From contig NZ_JSFH01000002.1 in assembly GCF_000784835.1 (NCBI RefSeq), positions 1-64,000 on the forward strand: a stretch of DNA of 64,000 nucleotides, given 5' to 3'. A program made the translations under genes and the position numbers. The DNA is from Thermotoga sp. Mc24 (GTDB taxonomy: Bacteria > Thermotogota > Thermotogae > Thermotogales > Thermotogaceae). Of the stretch, positions 37,963 through 48,224 are shown in pieces (the first letter of the stretch is position 1; every line of letters begins with the position of its first letter). Under the pieces are notes generated by a model, which was not told the origin of the DNA, did not search any database, and worked only from the letters and a program-made list of their open reading frames with translations.

Positions 37963-37980
37963 ACCACAATATATTGTGGT
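37963..37980. promoter_or_regulatory. NrdR box upstream of nrdG-nrdD
   Basis: A perfect 18-bp palindrome, ACCACAATATATTGTGGT, matching the NrdR consensus (core CACAATATATTGTG), 39 bases before nrdG. A weaker partner with core CAATTTTTTG lies 30 bp upstream (centre 37941.5), close to the usual three-turn spacing of paired NrdR boxes. The box overlaps the probable -10 region, as expected for repression by NrdR-ATP/dATP. Confidence 0.85.
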
Positions 37981-38018
37981 AAAATCTTAGCAGATCTCAC
38001 CGGAAGGGGGTCCTTCCC

Positions 38019-38570
38019 TTGTATGTGAACCGAATAGGAACTTTCCGGGATCATCCAGATCTCTATGGGGTGTCGGTTTACTTCCAGGGGTGCGATGCGA
38101 AACCAAAGTGCTACATGTGCCACAATCCAGAAACATGGCATCTTTCAGAAGAATACAAAAGACCCGCAGAGGTTGTGACAAAGATCATCGATGAAAAACT
38201 CTCAAGCCTTTTGAAATACTTTCCAAAGGTCACCCTCGTCTTTCTCGGGGGAGAACCCCTCGCACCGTACAACAGAGAAGAGACGCTTTCTCTTTCGAAG
38301 ATGTTCAAGGAAAAGTACGGAGAACGCTTGACGGTAGTGCTGTTCACCTGGAGGCTTCCGAAGGACATCGTAAAAGAGAACCTTCTCAAGTACGTTCAAT
38401 ACGTGGATGAGTTTGTCATGGGAAGGTACCTCCACGCTTATCGTCAAGATGGATTTCCAGCTTCTAAAAACCAGATTCATATTGACAGGAGAACTTTTGA
38501 GAGAATGATAGAAGCAATGTTGAGGAGGGAACACCATGAAGGTTCAGTATTCGTTCGAAAGAGAATTTGA
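38019..38570 (+). CDS. nrdG: Anaerobic ribonucleotide reductase activating protein (radical SAM)
   Basis: 183 residues. Generates the glycyl radical of NrdD by reductive cleavage of S-adenosylmethionine. The cluster-binding region reads FQGCDAKPKCYMCHNPETW: C25, C31, C34, spaced C-x5-C-x2-C rather than the usual C-x3-C-x2-C, with the trailing HNPETW typical of NrdG. VTLVFLGGEPL supplies the SAM-binding GGE motif. TTG start at 38019 is 8 bases after AAGGGGG; that site can fold into a GGAAGG/CCTTCC hairpin. Overlaps nrdD by 35 bases. Confidence 0.92.
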   Translation: MYVNRIGTFRDHPDLYGVSVYFQGCDAKPKCYMCHNPETWHLSEEYKRPAEVVTKIIDEKLSSLLKYFPKVTLVFLGGEPLAPYNREETLSLSKMFKEKYGERLTVVLFTWRLPKDIVKENLLKYVQYVDEFVMGRYLHAYRQDGFPASKNQIHIDRRTFERMIEAMLRREHHEGSVFVRKRI

Positions 38571-40491
38571 AGAACTGATGAGTGATCTTCTTTCCAAGTA
38601 CGGTTATGAGATGTTCCAGATGGACGGCCTCGGCGACCAGCTCGATGTGGTAAAGTTCACAGAAGACTTCGTGAGACGGGGAATCATCGAGTCCACGATC
38701 GACGCAAACGCGAACGTCAGGGTCACAAACATCAGTACTTACTTCATCGAGATATCTAAGCCGCACACGTACCTCTACTCGCTGTACAGGATCTGGCAAA
38801 AGATGAAGGAGATGTTCGGAAAAGAGGTCGCAGACGAGTTTGTTGAAGCGCAGATAAACGGTGCCGTCTATCTTCACGACAGACACCACGCAGCTCTCAT
38901 GCCTTACTGTTTCGCCTACACCCTGCAGCCCATAGTGGAGAAGGGGCTTCCGTTCATAAAAACCATAAAATCCGAGCCCGCAAAGCACCTGTCCACATTC
39001 ATTCAGCATGTCATTCAGTTCGTGATGTTCGCGTCCAACCAAAGCTCTGGTGCGGTTGGACTTCCTGACTTTTTCGTCTGGATGTGGTACTTCGTCAAGA
39101 AAGACCTCGAGGAAGGAATTATTCCTCGCGACAAACTCGACTGGTACATAGAACAGCATTTCCAGATACTCACCTACTCGCTGAACCAGCCCATCAGAAC
39201 AACGCAGTCTCCGTACACGAACTTCACGTACCTCGACAGAAACTACATAAAAGCGATTTTCGAAGGGGAAAGATACCCAGATGGTTCTTTGATCACAGAC
39301 CACGTGGAAGACATCATCGCTCTGCAGAAACACTACTGGGAGTGGGTGTCAAAGGAAAGAGAGCGCCAGATGTTCACTTTCCCTGTACTCACAGCAAGCC
39401 TTCTCTATAGAGACGGCAAGTTCCTCGACGAGGACAGCGCTCGCTTCATAAACAAAATCAACATGAAGTGGCAGGACACGAACTGGTACATCTCCGACTC
39501 AATAGACGCTGTGGCGTCCTGCTGCAGGCTCACATCGTCTACTCAAACTCTGAAGAAGTTCTCACTCTCGAGCGAAGAAGAAGAAAAACTGAAAGGAAGG
39601 ATGAACTCTATCGGTGGATCGGACCTGAACATCGGATCCTTCAAAGTGATCACGATGAACCTTCCAAGAATCGCTCTTGAAAGCGGCGGAGACAGAGAAA
39701 AGTATCTTCAGATTCTCAGGCACCGCGTTCAGCTCATCAAAAAAGCCCTCGCCGCAGTCAGGGAGATCATAAAAGAGAGAATATCCGAAGGACTTCTTCC
39801 TCTCTACGAAAACGGTCTAATGCTTTTGAACAGACAGTACGGAACCATCGGTGTCACTGGTGTCTGGGAGAGCGCCTCGATCATGGGATTGACCACGGAA
39901 GACATCGACGGTCTGAAGTACACAGAAGAAGGAGAAGTGTTCGTAGACAACGTTTTGGACACCATCCGAGAAGAAGCGGAAAAGGGATACCATGAGTACG
40001 GCTTCACCTTCAACATAGAACAGGTACCCGCAGAGAAAGCGGCTGTGACTCTTGCTCAGAAAGACAGATTTCTCTTCGGTGAGAAACAGCCGTTCGAGAT
40101 CTACTCCAACCAGTGGGTGCCTCTCATGGCGAACACGGATGTTCTCAACAGAATCCGCTACTCCGGAAAATGGGACAAAAAGGTGAGTGGAGGAGCGATT
40201 CTGCATATCAACCTCGGAGAATCTTTCAAGACGGAGGAAGAATCCTTCAACATGGTGAAAATGATCGCGGACATGGGTGTAATGTACTTTGCGTTCAACA
40301 CGAAGATCAGCGTGTGTGAGGATGGACACGCGTTCTACGGGGAGAGATGCCCGGCCTGCGGAAAAGCCAAAGTAGATGAATACATGAGAATCGTAGGGTA
40401 TCTCGTTCCGGTTTCCGCTTTCAACAAAGAAAGAAGAGAAATAGAGTATCCCAGAAGACAGTTCTACGATTCGCTGACAATCAGAAGGTGA
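38536..40491 (+). CDS. nrdD: Anaerobic (class III) ribonucleoside-triphosphate reductase
   Basis: 651 residues; reduces ribonucleotides to deoxyribonucleotides under anoxia using a glycyl radical. The radical glycine is G621 in MRIVGYLVPVSAF. A zinc-type CEDGH...CPACG site lies just before it. NGAVYLHDRHHAAL and SSGAVGLPDFF are class III barrel motifs. There is no N-terminal ATP cone, so the activity control site of longer NrdDs is missing. The T. maritima orthologue has a structure in which the expected active-site radical Cys was not pre-positioned (recalled). Translation coupled to nrdG; ends at a strong terminator; likely NrdR-controlled. Confidence 0.96.
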   Translation: MKVQYSFEREFEELMSDLLSKYGYEMFQMDGLGDQLDVVKFTEDFVRRGIIESTIDANANVRVTNISTYFIEISKPHTYLYSLYRIWQKMKEMFGKEVADEFVEAQINGAVYLHDRHHAALMPYCFAYTLQPIVEKGLPFIKTIKSEPAKHLSTFIQHVIQFVMFASNQSSGAVGLPDFFVWMWYFVKKDLEEGIIPRDKLDWYIEQHFQILTYSLNQPIRTTQSPYTNFTYLDRNYIKAIFEGERYPDGSLITDHVEDIIALQKHYWEWVSKERERQMFTFPVLTASLLYRDGKFLDEDSARFINKINMKWQDTNWYISDSIDAVASCCRLTSSTQTLKKFSLSSEEEEKLKGRMNSIGGSDLNIGSFKVITMNLPRIALESGGDREKYLQILRHRVQLIKKALAAVREIIKERISEGLLPLYENGLMLLNRQYGTIGVTGVWESASIMGLTTEDIDGLKYTEEGEVFVDNVLDTIREEAEKGYHEYGFTFNIEQVPAEKAAVTLAQKDRFLFGEKQPFEIYSNQWVPLMANTDVLNRIRYSGKWDKKVSGGAILHINLGESFKTEEESFNMVKMIADMGVMYFAFNTKISVCEDGHAFYGERCPACGKAKVDEYMRIVGYLVPVSAFNKERREIEYPRRQFYDSLTIRR

Positions 40492-42541
<2,050 letters not shown>

Positions 42542-42545
<4 letters not shown>

Positions 42546-43624
42546 CCATCATCACCCTCCTCCAGTTCAAAAAAAAAGAGAACGAAAGAGAGTACTATCC
42601 ACACGATCGGCACTAAAAAGTGATTCGAGTAAATCGTTCTGTATCCGAAAGATCCCCTCAGATAATCCACCAAGTAGGTTGCAGGATTTCCAAGAACAAC
42701 CGCTTTGATCGGCCAAGGAATTCCGGAGACATCGAAGTAAAAACCTCCGAGGAACATGAACACCTGGTTGAACACCTGCGAAGCTGCTCTCAAAGCGGAG
42801 AAGGTTTTGAACAGAGACACCATGAGCAGAGACACACTCAGAAACGTAAGAAAGGAAAGAAGCACACCGCCTAAGAAGGATACATTGATGGGGAACTCTA
42901 CTCCGTACACAAAACGTGCAAAGAGCGTCACAGAAGCGGAAGTGATGGACATGGCAAAAAGTCCGCAGACGACTATGGAGAAAAAGTAGTGATGACCTCT
43001 CAGTGGAGAAGCAAGAATTCTTTTCAAAATTCCCTGCTCTCTGTAGAGAGCGAGCTGATACGGAACAGTGAAGAGGCCGACGGACATCACACCCACAAGA
43101 AGAACGGCAGGAAGAATGTAGTGAGAGTAATTGATAGCCTGCCTTTCTTTTTTTCTGTACTCCACTTCTACCTCCTTTACCTTTCTTAGTTGAAGGTCGA
43201 GCGACTCGAGTATGTTAGAAACAACGTTCGCAAGGACAATGGATTCCTGCCTCTCCGGAGCGTAGAGAATGGTGATCTCCACAGGAACAGAGATCTTCGT
43301 TTTGGAAAAGATGATAGCTTTTGTGAAGAGATTGTCGAAGTTCTCCGGTAGAATCACACAAACATCGATCTTTCCGTATTTGAGGTCTCTTTCAGGGTTC
43401 TGTGTTCTGATGATCTCGATACCGGATGGGAGATGGCTGAACACACTCTCTACCAAACTACTCTCTCCCACAAGTCCTATCCTCAGGTTCATGTTAGAAG
43501 ACATATCTCCGAAGATGGATACGAGAATGAGATAGAGGAGTATTGGAAAAAGGAAATTCCAAAAAAGAACGCTCTTAGTTCTGAAGTAATCGTTTTTCAG
43601 AATGGAAACAACAAGATGCCTCAT
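42542..43624 (-). CDS. ABC-2 type export permease (proximal copy)
   Basis: 360 residues, same layout as the next gene: short N-terminus with KNDYFRTKSVLFW, helix FLFPILLYLILVSIFG, external loop of ~150 residues (YAPERQESIVLANVVSNIL), five C-terminal helices. Only distantly similar to its partner, consistent with an obligate heterodimer. ATGA overlaps on both sides show tight translational coupling. Confidence 0.88.
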
Positions 43625-44484
43625 TCTCTGAGATCCCTGCCTGTGAGCTTCAGGAAAACATCTTCAAGATTCGGTTTTCTTATCACGATGTTTGAAACGT
43701 TCCAATTTTTCAGGAGATCTTTTATGAGTTCTTCTGGGGCATCAGTTTCCACAACGTAGTGGTTCTCTTTTTTCTCCAAGTATCTCACGTTCACGTCCTG
43801 ATCACAGTCAAACTCGACGACGGTTTTCAGCCCGGAAGAGCTTATGAGAGAGGAAGGAGTCCCTTCTGCTATGATCTTCCCGTGGTCTATGATGCAGACG
43901 TGGTCAGATAGTCTCTCTGCCTCTTCCATGTAATGGGTGGTGAGAAAGATGGTCTTTCCAAGATTTTTGAAGTGTTCTATGGTGTCCCATATCTGCCTTC
44001 TCGCCTGTGGGTCAAGACCTGTCGTTGGTTCGTCGAGGAAAACAATCTCCGGATCGTTGATGAACGCCACAGCCACTGCGAGTCTCTGAAGCTGGCCCCC
44101 AGAGAGTGTTTTCACCATTTTTTTCTCTATGTTTTCAAGAGAAAACAATCCCATCACTTCTTTGAGATCCAATCCCGTTCCGTACAGCCCGCGGAACAAT
44201 TTGAGGGTTTCCCAAACGGTGAGGTTTTCAAAAAAGGCACTTTTCTGGAGACACACACCAATTTTTCTCTTCGTTTCTCTATCTAAGACATCCTTTCTCT
44301 CACCGAAATAGTAGATCTCCCCGGAGTCTTTCTTTCTGAGACTTTCGAGTATCTCAACGGTCGTGGTTTTTCCCGCACCGTTGGGTCCAAGGAAGGAGAA
44401 AACAGTTCCACGCTCCACGGTGAAACTTATCCCGTCCACGGCCTTCACGTCACCGTAGTGTTTCTTCAGATCAACGACTTTCAA
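43621..44484 (-). CDS. ABC-2 exporter ATP-binding protein
   Basis: About 288 residues. Walker A LGPNGAGKTTTVEIL, Q-loop near CLQKSAFFENL, signature LSGGQLQRLAVAVA, Walker B IVFLDEPTTGLDPQ, H-loop TTHYMEEAERL, and a C-terminal ~80-residue regulatory extension usual for drug/antibiotic exporter ATPases. The start is ambiguous: TTG at 44484 is used, but CTG at 44493, 6 bases after GGGGGGA, is better spaced. First gene of the exporter operon; its promoter lies close to the terminator of CRISPR array B. Confidence 0.9.
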   Translation of the reverse strand: MKVVDLKKHYGDVKAVDGISFTVERGTVFSFLGPNGAGKTTTVEILESLRKKDSGEIYYFGERKDVLDRETKRKIGVCLQKSAFFENLTVWETLKLFRGLYGTGLDLKEVMGLFSLENIEKKMVKTLSGGQLQRLAVAVAFINDPEIVFLDEPTTGLDPQARRQIWDTIEHFKNLGKTIFLTTHYMEEAERLSDHVCIIDHGKIIAEGTPSSLISSSGLKTVVEFDCDQDVNVRYLEKKENHYVVETDAPEELIKDLLKNWNVSNIVIRKPNLEDVFLKLTGRDLRE

Positions 44485-44536
44485 AATCTCCAGAAAAAAT
44501 CCCCCCTTTGAATGTAATACTACCATACATTGAAAC

Positions 44537-44562
44537 AAAAAAGCGCCCCTCACGGGCACTTT
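44537..44562 (-). terminator. Terminator downstream of CRISPR array B
   Basis: On the minus strand GTGCCC-GTGAG-GGGCGC (44559-44543, one G.T pair) followed by TTTTTTG. 58 bases beyond the last repeat of array B. The plus side also has TTTTG, so it may act both ways. Confidence 0.8.
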
Positions 44563-44620
44563 TGTTTAAAGGATGCATTGAAATTTGTTGAGCTTAGCGG
44601 AGATCATCGATACAAGACAA

Positions 44621-45719
44621 GTTTCCGTACCTCTAAGGAAGTATTGAAACTACTCAGGGATCCAGCAAAATACCTTCCGTTAGCCGTTTCCATACCTCTA
44701 AGGAACTATTGAAACCCTCCACCTTGGGATTGGGATACCTCAAAGGGAATATGTTTCCATACCTCTAAGGAACTATTGAAACCAGAAGGCATGCCATCCT
44801 GGTGTGGATCGCAACAGCAAAGTTTCCATACCTCTAAGGAACTATTGAAACAGGACGAGGAAGAGGAGTTTCTTTACGTTGCAGAAGGTTTCCATACCTC
44901 TAAGGAACTATTGAAACCCGGATGCAGGAATCAGCGCCGTGAAGGATGCGCTCAGTTTCCATACCTCTAAGGAACTATTGAAACTCCAGACATATATCCA
45001 CTTTCGTTTTTGTTCTATTTGTTTCCATACCTCTAAGGAACTATTGAAACCGGCGGCACGGATTGAAGGGGGTACGAGCGTTATGAAAACAGTTTCCATA
45101 CCTCTAAGGAACTATTGAAACCCATGGTAGGACATCATTCAGATTGTGGTTGTCAGAGTTTCCATACCTCTAAGGAACTATTGAAACTTCTTACTACATC
45201 TCTAAGTCCTTCCATAGAACCACGTTTCCATACCTCTAAGGAACTATTGAAACCCTGATGCAGGAACCAGTGCTGTAAAGGATGCGGTCAGTTTCCATAC
45301 CTCTAAGGAACTATTGAAACATAAATATAGCAAAAGTGTCATACCAGTCACTTACTCTGTTTCCATACCTCTAAGGAACTATTGAAACATAAAGCGACGG
45401 TAAAGAAACAGGTAAGACATAGTGTTTCCATACCTCTAAGGAACTATTGAAACCAGAAGAACAGCACAAACTCCTCGACAGACTCATCGGTTTCCATACC
45501 TCTAAGGAACTATTGAAACCATTTACAATATACCTACTCATGATCGTCAGAATTTGTTTCCATACCTCTAAGGAACTATTGAAACGGAGCGATTTGAACC
45601 AGTCTGCGAATTTTCTGAGAGGTGTTTCCATACCTCTAAGGAACTATTGAAACTAGATCTCTCTATATTTCAAAACAATAAAGCAATGGGTTTCCATACC
45701 TCTAAGGAACTATTGAAAC
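44621..45719 (-). CRISPR. CRISPR array B: 17 repeats, 16 spacers
   Basis: Same 30-bp repeat family as array A but oriented leftward: leader on the right (45720 on), terminal repeat on the left. Sixteen repeats are the AGTTCC version; the last (44621-44650) has ACTTCC and one more substitution (GTACGG for GTATGG), the usual leader-distal decay. Spacers 35-41 bases. Two spacers, 44918-44954 and 45254-45290, are variants of one another. No cas genes nearby. Confidence 0.99.
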
Positions 45720-46252
45720 CCGTTGAGTTCAAGAGAAATTATACCACAAACACACTCTGAAAGCAAGATGTTTTTTGAACTTCCATATCCTCCCTTTCCA
45801 TAAACCATTCTAACACACAAGAGAGCATCTTCAAGTACTGTTTGGAAAAATGGAATAATTGCATAGTCAAACAAGAAAAGAACACAAGCAAAAAACAGAA
45901 GATAAATTATATCAACCTACGTCAGGGCATTTTGGGGTGTTTCTGGTAAAAATCGATTAGTTCCATGTTTCACAAATAGATGAAAGAAGGTATTCCTCAG
46001 TGTGTTAGAAGTTAACTACTAATTTCTCGAATTCAAAGCACTTACACGTCATCGATTATCACAAATTCTCTTCATATTGTCTCTTAATATCATCCATTAT
46101 TCCTTTTTTAACGCATAGCTTCCGGTACCACAAACCTGCATGAAATTTTTCGTTACCGGTAATTGCATACTCTGTATCGTTCTTCCAGTGCCAGATACAC
46201 ACATCACCTACTTTGTGAATGATTGGAACTAACCTGGTTTGTATGCATAAAA
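45720..46252 (-). repeat. 533-bp inverted repeat, copy B: CRISPR leader and upstream sequence
   Basis: Reverse-complement counterpart of 28295-28827, of equal length. Contains the same leader and the same truncated frame (KVGDVCIWHW ... GLWYRKLCVKKG), with a few substitutions such as WKND for WKID and an earlier stop. Similarity ends exactly beyond ATGCATAAAA at 46252. The 93 bases from 46253 to the TSUP gene hold only a possible promoter. Confidence 0.93.
45738..45766 (-). promoter_or_regulatory. Promoter of CRISPR array B
   Basis: Minus strand TTGCTT (45766-45761), 17-bp spacer, TATAAT (45743-45738), 18 bases before the first repeat; same arrangement as array A. Confidence 0.75.
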
Positions 46253-46345
46253 TATAATATGTTAAGACAAATATATTTCACACTAACACAAAAGCAAAGA
46301 ACAGAGTGGTAAAATTTTTCAAAACTTTTTTGGAGGTGTTCTGAG

Positions 46346-47074
46346 GTGATCGTTCTTGTGTTCCTTGGGGGTATCCTCGCGGGCTTTTTAAATGTTCTTG
46401 CAGGTGGTGGCTCAATGATCACACTTCCTATCTTAACTGCTCTGGGACTCGGAATAGATGTTGCAAACGGAACAAACAGGATCGCCATAATACTTCAAAA
46501 TCTTGTGGCAATTGAAAGGTTCAAAGCCAAGAAGGTTTTGAAAATAAAAGAAGCGATTCTTGTTGCTTTGCCGGCCATAGTGGGAGCGATTCTGGGAAGC
46601 TCCATAGCGGTTCAGATAGAAAAAGAGATGCTTCAGAAAATCGTAGGTGTTATCTTCCTCGTTATGGCCGTTTCTCTTGTCTGGAAACCCAGAATCTGGC
46701 TTGAGGATAGATTCGTCAAAAGAAACTGGGTTCTCATATACATCGTCTTTTTTCTGATCGGTATCTACGGTGGGTTCATTCAAGCGGGGGTCGGTTTTCT
46801 TCTCATGCCTGCGATCGCTCTTCTTCTTGGATACGAACTGGTCAAAACAAACGCTGTAAAAGTCTTCATCGTGGCTTCTTACAATATAATCTCACTTGTG
46901 ATCTTCATTCTGAACGGAAAGGTGAACTTCCTCTACGGTTTCATTCTCGCTCTTGGGAATATGACTGGTGCGTGGCTCGCTGCCACTTTCTCCATCAAAA
47001 AAGGTGCAAATTGGGTGAGATGGATCGTCTTTACAGCAGTAATCGTGGTTGGAATAAGATACGTTTTTAATTAA
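46346..47074 (+). CDS. TSUP (TauE/SafE) family permease
   Basis: 242 residues with about seven or eight membrane helices. The duplicated family motifs are visible: GGILAGFLNVLAGGGSMITLP-like N-terminal repeat (LAGFLNVLAGGGSMITLP) and YGGFIQAGVGFLLMPAIAL in the second half. TSUP proteins carry sulfite, sulfonates or other organic anions. GTG start with GGAGGTG 7 bases upstream. Followed 74 bases later by pduL; no sulfur genes nearby to fix the substrate. Confidence 0.88.
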   Translation: MIVLVFLGGILAGFLNVLAGGGSMITLPILTALGLGIDVANGTNRIAIILQNLVAIERFKAKKVLKIKEAILVALPAIVGAILGSSIAVQIEKEMLQKIVGVIFLVMAVSLVWKPRIWLEDRFVKRNWVLIYIVFFLIGIYGGFIQAGVGFLLMPAIALLLGYELVKTNAVKVFIVASYNIISLVIFILNGKVNFLYGFILALGNMTGAWLAATFSIKKGANWVRWIVFTAVIVVGIRYVFN

Positions 47075-47148
47075 CTTTCAATCAAAAAGAAATAGAAGTG
47101 TGCCATGATAGAAGATGGAATAATGCATAAAGTGAGGGAGGTGTACCA

Positions 47149-47736
47149 GTGACAAAGAAAGAACCTGGAATAATCGTTGGTGTAAGCAACAGGCATGTCC
47201 ATCTCTCAAAAGAGGACCTGGAGATTCTCTTCGGCAAAGGCTACGAACTCACCCCCATAAAAGATCTCAGACAGCCCGGTCAGTACGCAGCGAAAGAGAC
47301 AGTGACCATAGTAGGACCGAAAGGCGCGATAGAGAACGTTCGCGTACTGGGACCTGTCAGAAGAGAAACACAGGTCGAGATCTCCAGAACGGATGCCTTC
47401 AAACTCGGACTCAGACCCCCTGTTAGAGACTCGGGAGATCTCGAGGGAACACCGGGAATAGTCATCATAGGTCCAAACGGCATTCTGGTTAAAGAGAAGG
47501 GAGTCATCATAGCAAAAAGACACATACACATGCACCCAAAGGATGCCGAACACTATGGAGTTAAAGACAAAGATCTTGTGAAGGTGATCGTTGAAAGCGG
47601 AGACAGAAAACTGATCTTCGATGATGTTCTCATAAGAGTGAGGGAAGACTTCGCACTGGAATTCCACGTGGACACAGATGAAGCGAACGCAGCGATGCTC
47701 AACACCGGGGACTTCGTTTATATCGTGGAGTTCTAA
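47149..47736 (+). CDS. pduL: Phosphate propanoyltransferase / phosphotransacetylase (PduL type)
   Basis: 195 residues. The zinc-ligand motifs of PduL are present: SNRHVHLS near residue 17, AKRHIHMHPKDAEHYG near 124 and the C-terminal HVDTDEANAAM. Interconverts acyl-CoA and acyl-phosphate, here most likely acetyl-CoA and acetyl-P for ATP formation. It lacks the N-terminal encapsulation peptide of microcompartment PduLs, and no shell genes are present, so it is the free metabolic form. GTG start after GGGAGGTG. Monocistronic, ending at a shared terminator. Confidence 0.93.
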   Translation: MTKKEPGIIVGVSNRHVHLSKEDLEILFGKGYELTPIKDLRQPGQYAAKETVTIVGPKGAIENVRVLGPVRRETQVEISRTDAFKLGLRPPVRDSGDLEGTPGIVIIGPNGILVKEKGVIIAKRHIHMHPKDAEHYGVKDKDLVKVIVESGDRKLIFDDVLIRVREDFALEFHVDTDEANAAMLNTGDFVYIVEF

Positions 47737-47740
47737 AAAA

Positions 47741-47765
47741 ATAAAAAGGGGAGCGTTCGCTCCCC
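47741..47765. terminator. Bidirectional terminator between pduL and hsp20
   Basis: GGGGAGCG-TT-CGCTCCCC (47748-47765). The minus side is followed by TTTTTATTTTTTT, a strong end for dnaK-hsp20; the plus side has only TTAC. Confidence 0.92.
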
Positions 47766-48209
47766 TTACTCTTGAACTTCCACCTCGATCACTTTCTTCT
47801 TCCTTTCTTCTTTCTTTGGTACCCTTATCGTGAGAACACCGTTCTTGTACTCTGCTTTGATCTTTTCTACGTCAACGTAGTCTGGGAGTCTGATTGCCCT
47901 TTCGAATTTTCCAGCGCTTCTTTCAACGTAGTAATAGTTTTTGCCTTTCTGTTCTCTTTCGAGTTTCTTTTCACCAGAGATCTTCAAAATGTTCTCTTCA
48001 ACCGTTATTTTGACGTCTTTTCTGTCTATGCCTGGGATTTCTACTTCTATCACTACTTCATCGTCTGTTTCGTACACATCCATGTCTGGTGCAAAGAACT
48101 CCTTAGCGGGTCTGACCTCCGTCCTGAAGAAGTCATCGAAGAGCCTGTCGATCTCCCTCTGGAGTTCCCTGAACGGCCTGAAGATGTCTTCTCTTCTTCC
48201 AAGGAGCAT
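47766..48209 (-). CDS. hsp20: Small heat shock protein, Hsp20/alpha-crystallin family
   Basis: 147 residues. N-terminal arm (FRPFRELQREIDRLFDDFF), alpha-crystallin beta-sandwich (PDMDVYETDDEVVIEVEIPG ... AEYKNGVLTIRVPKKE) with the conserved NGVL, and a short C-terminal tail. ATP-independent holdase forming oligomers. Located 15 bases after dnaK, so co-expressed: holdase and refolding chaperone in one transcript. Confidence 0.95.
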   Translation of the reverse strand: MLLGRREDIFRPFRELQREIDRLFDDFFRTEVRPAKEFFAPDMDVYETDDEVVIEVEIPGIDRKDVKITVEENILKISGEKKLEREQKGKNYYYVERSAGKFERAIRLPDYVDVEKIKAEYKNGVLTIRVPKKEERKKKVIEVEVQE

Positions 48210-48224
48210 CGTGTCACCCCCTTT

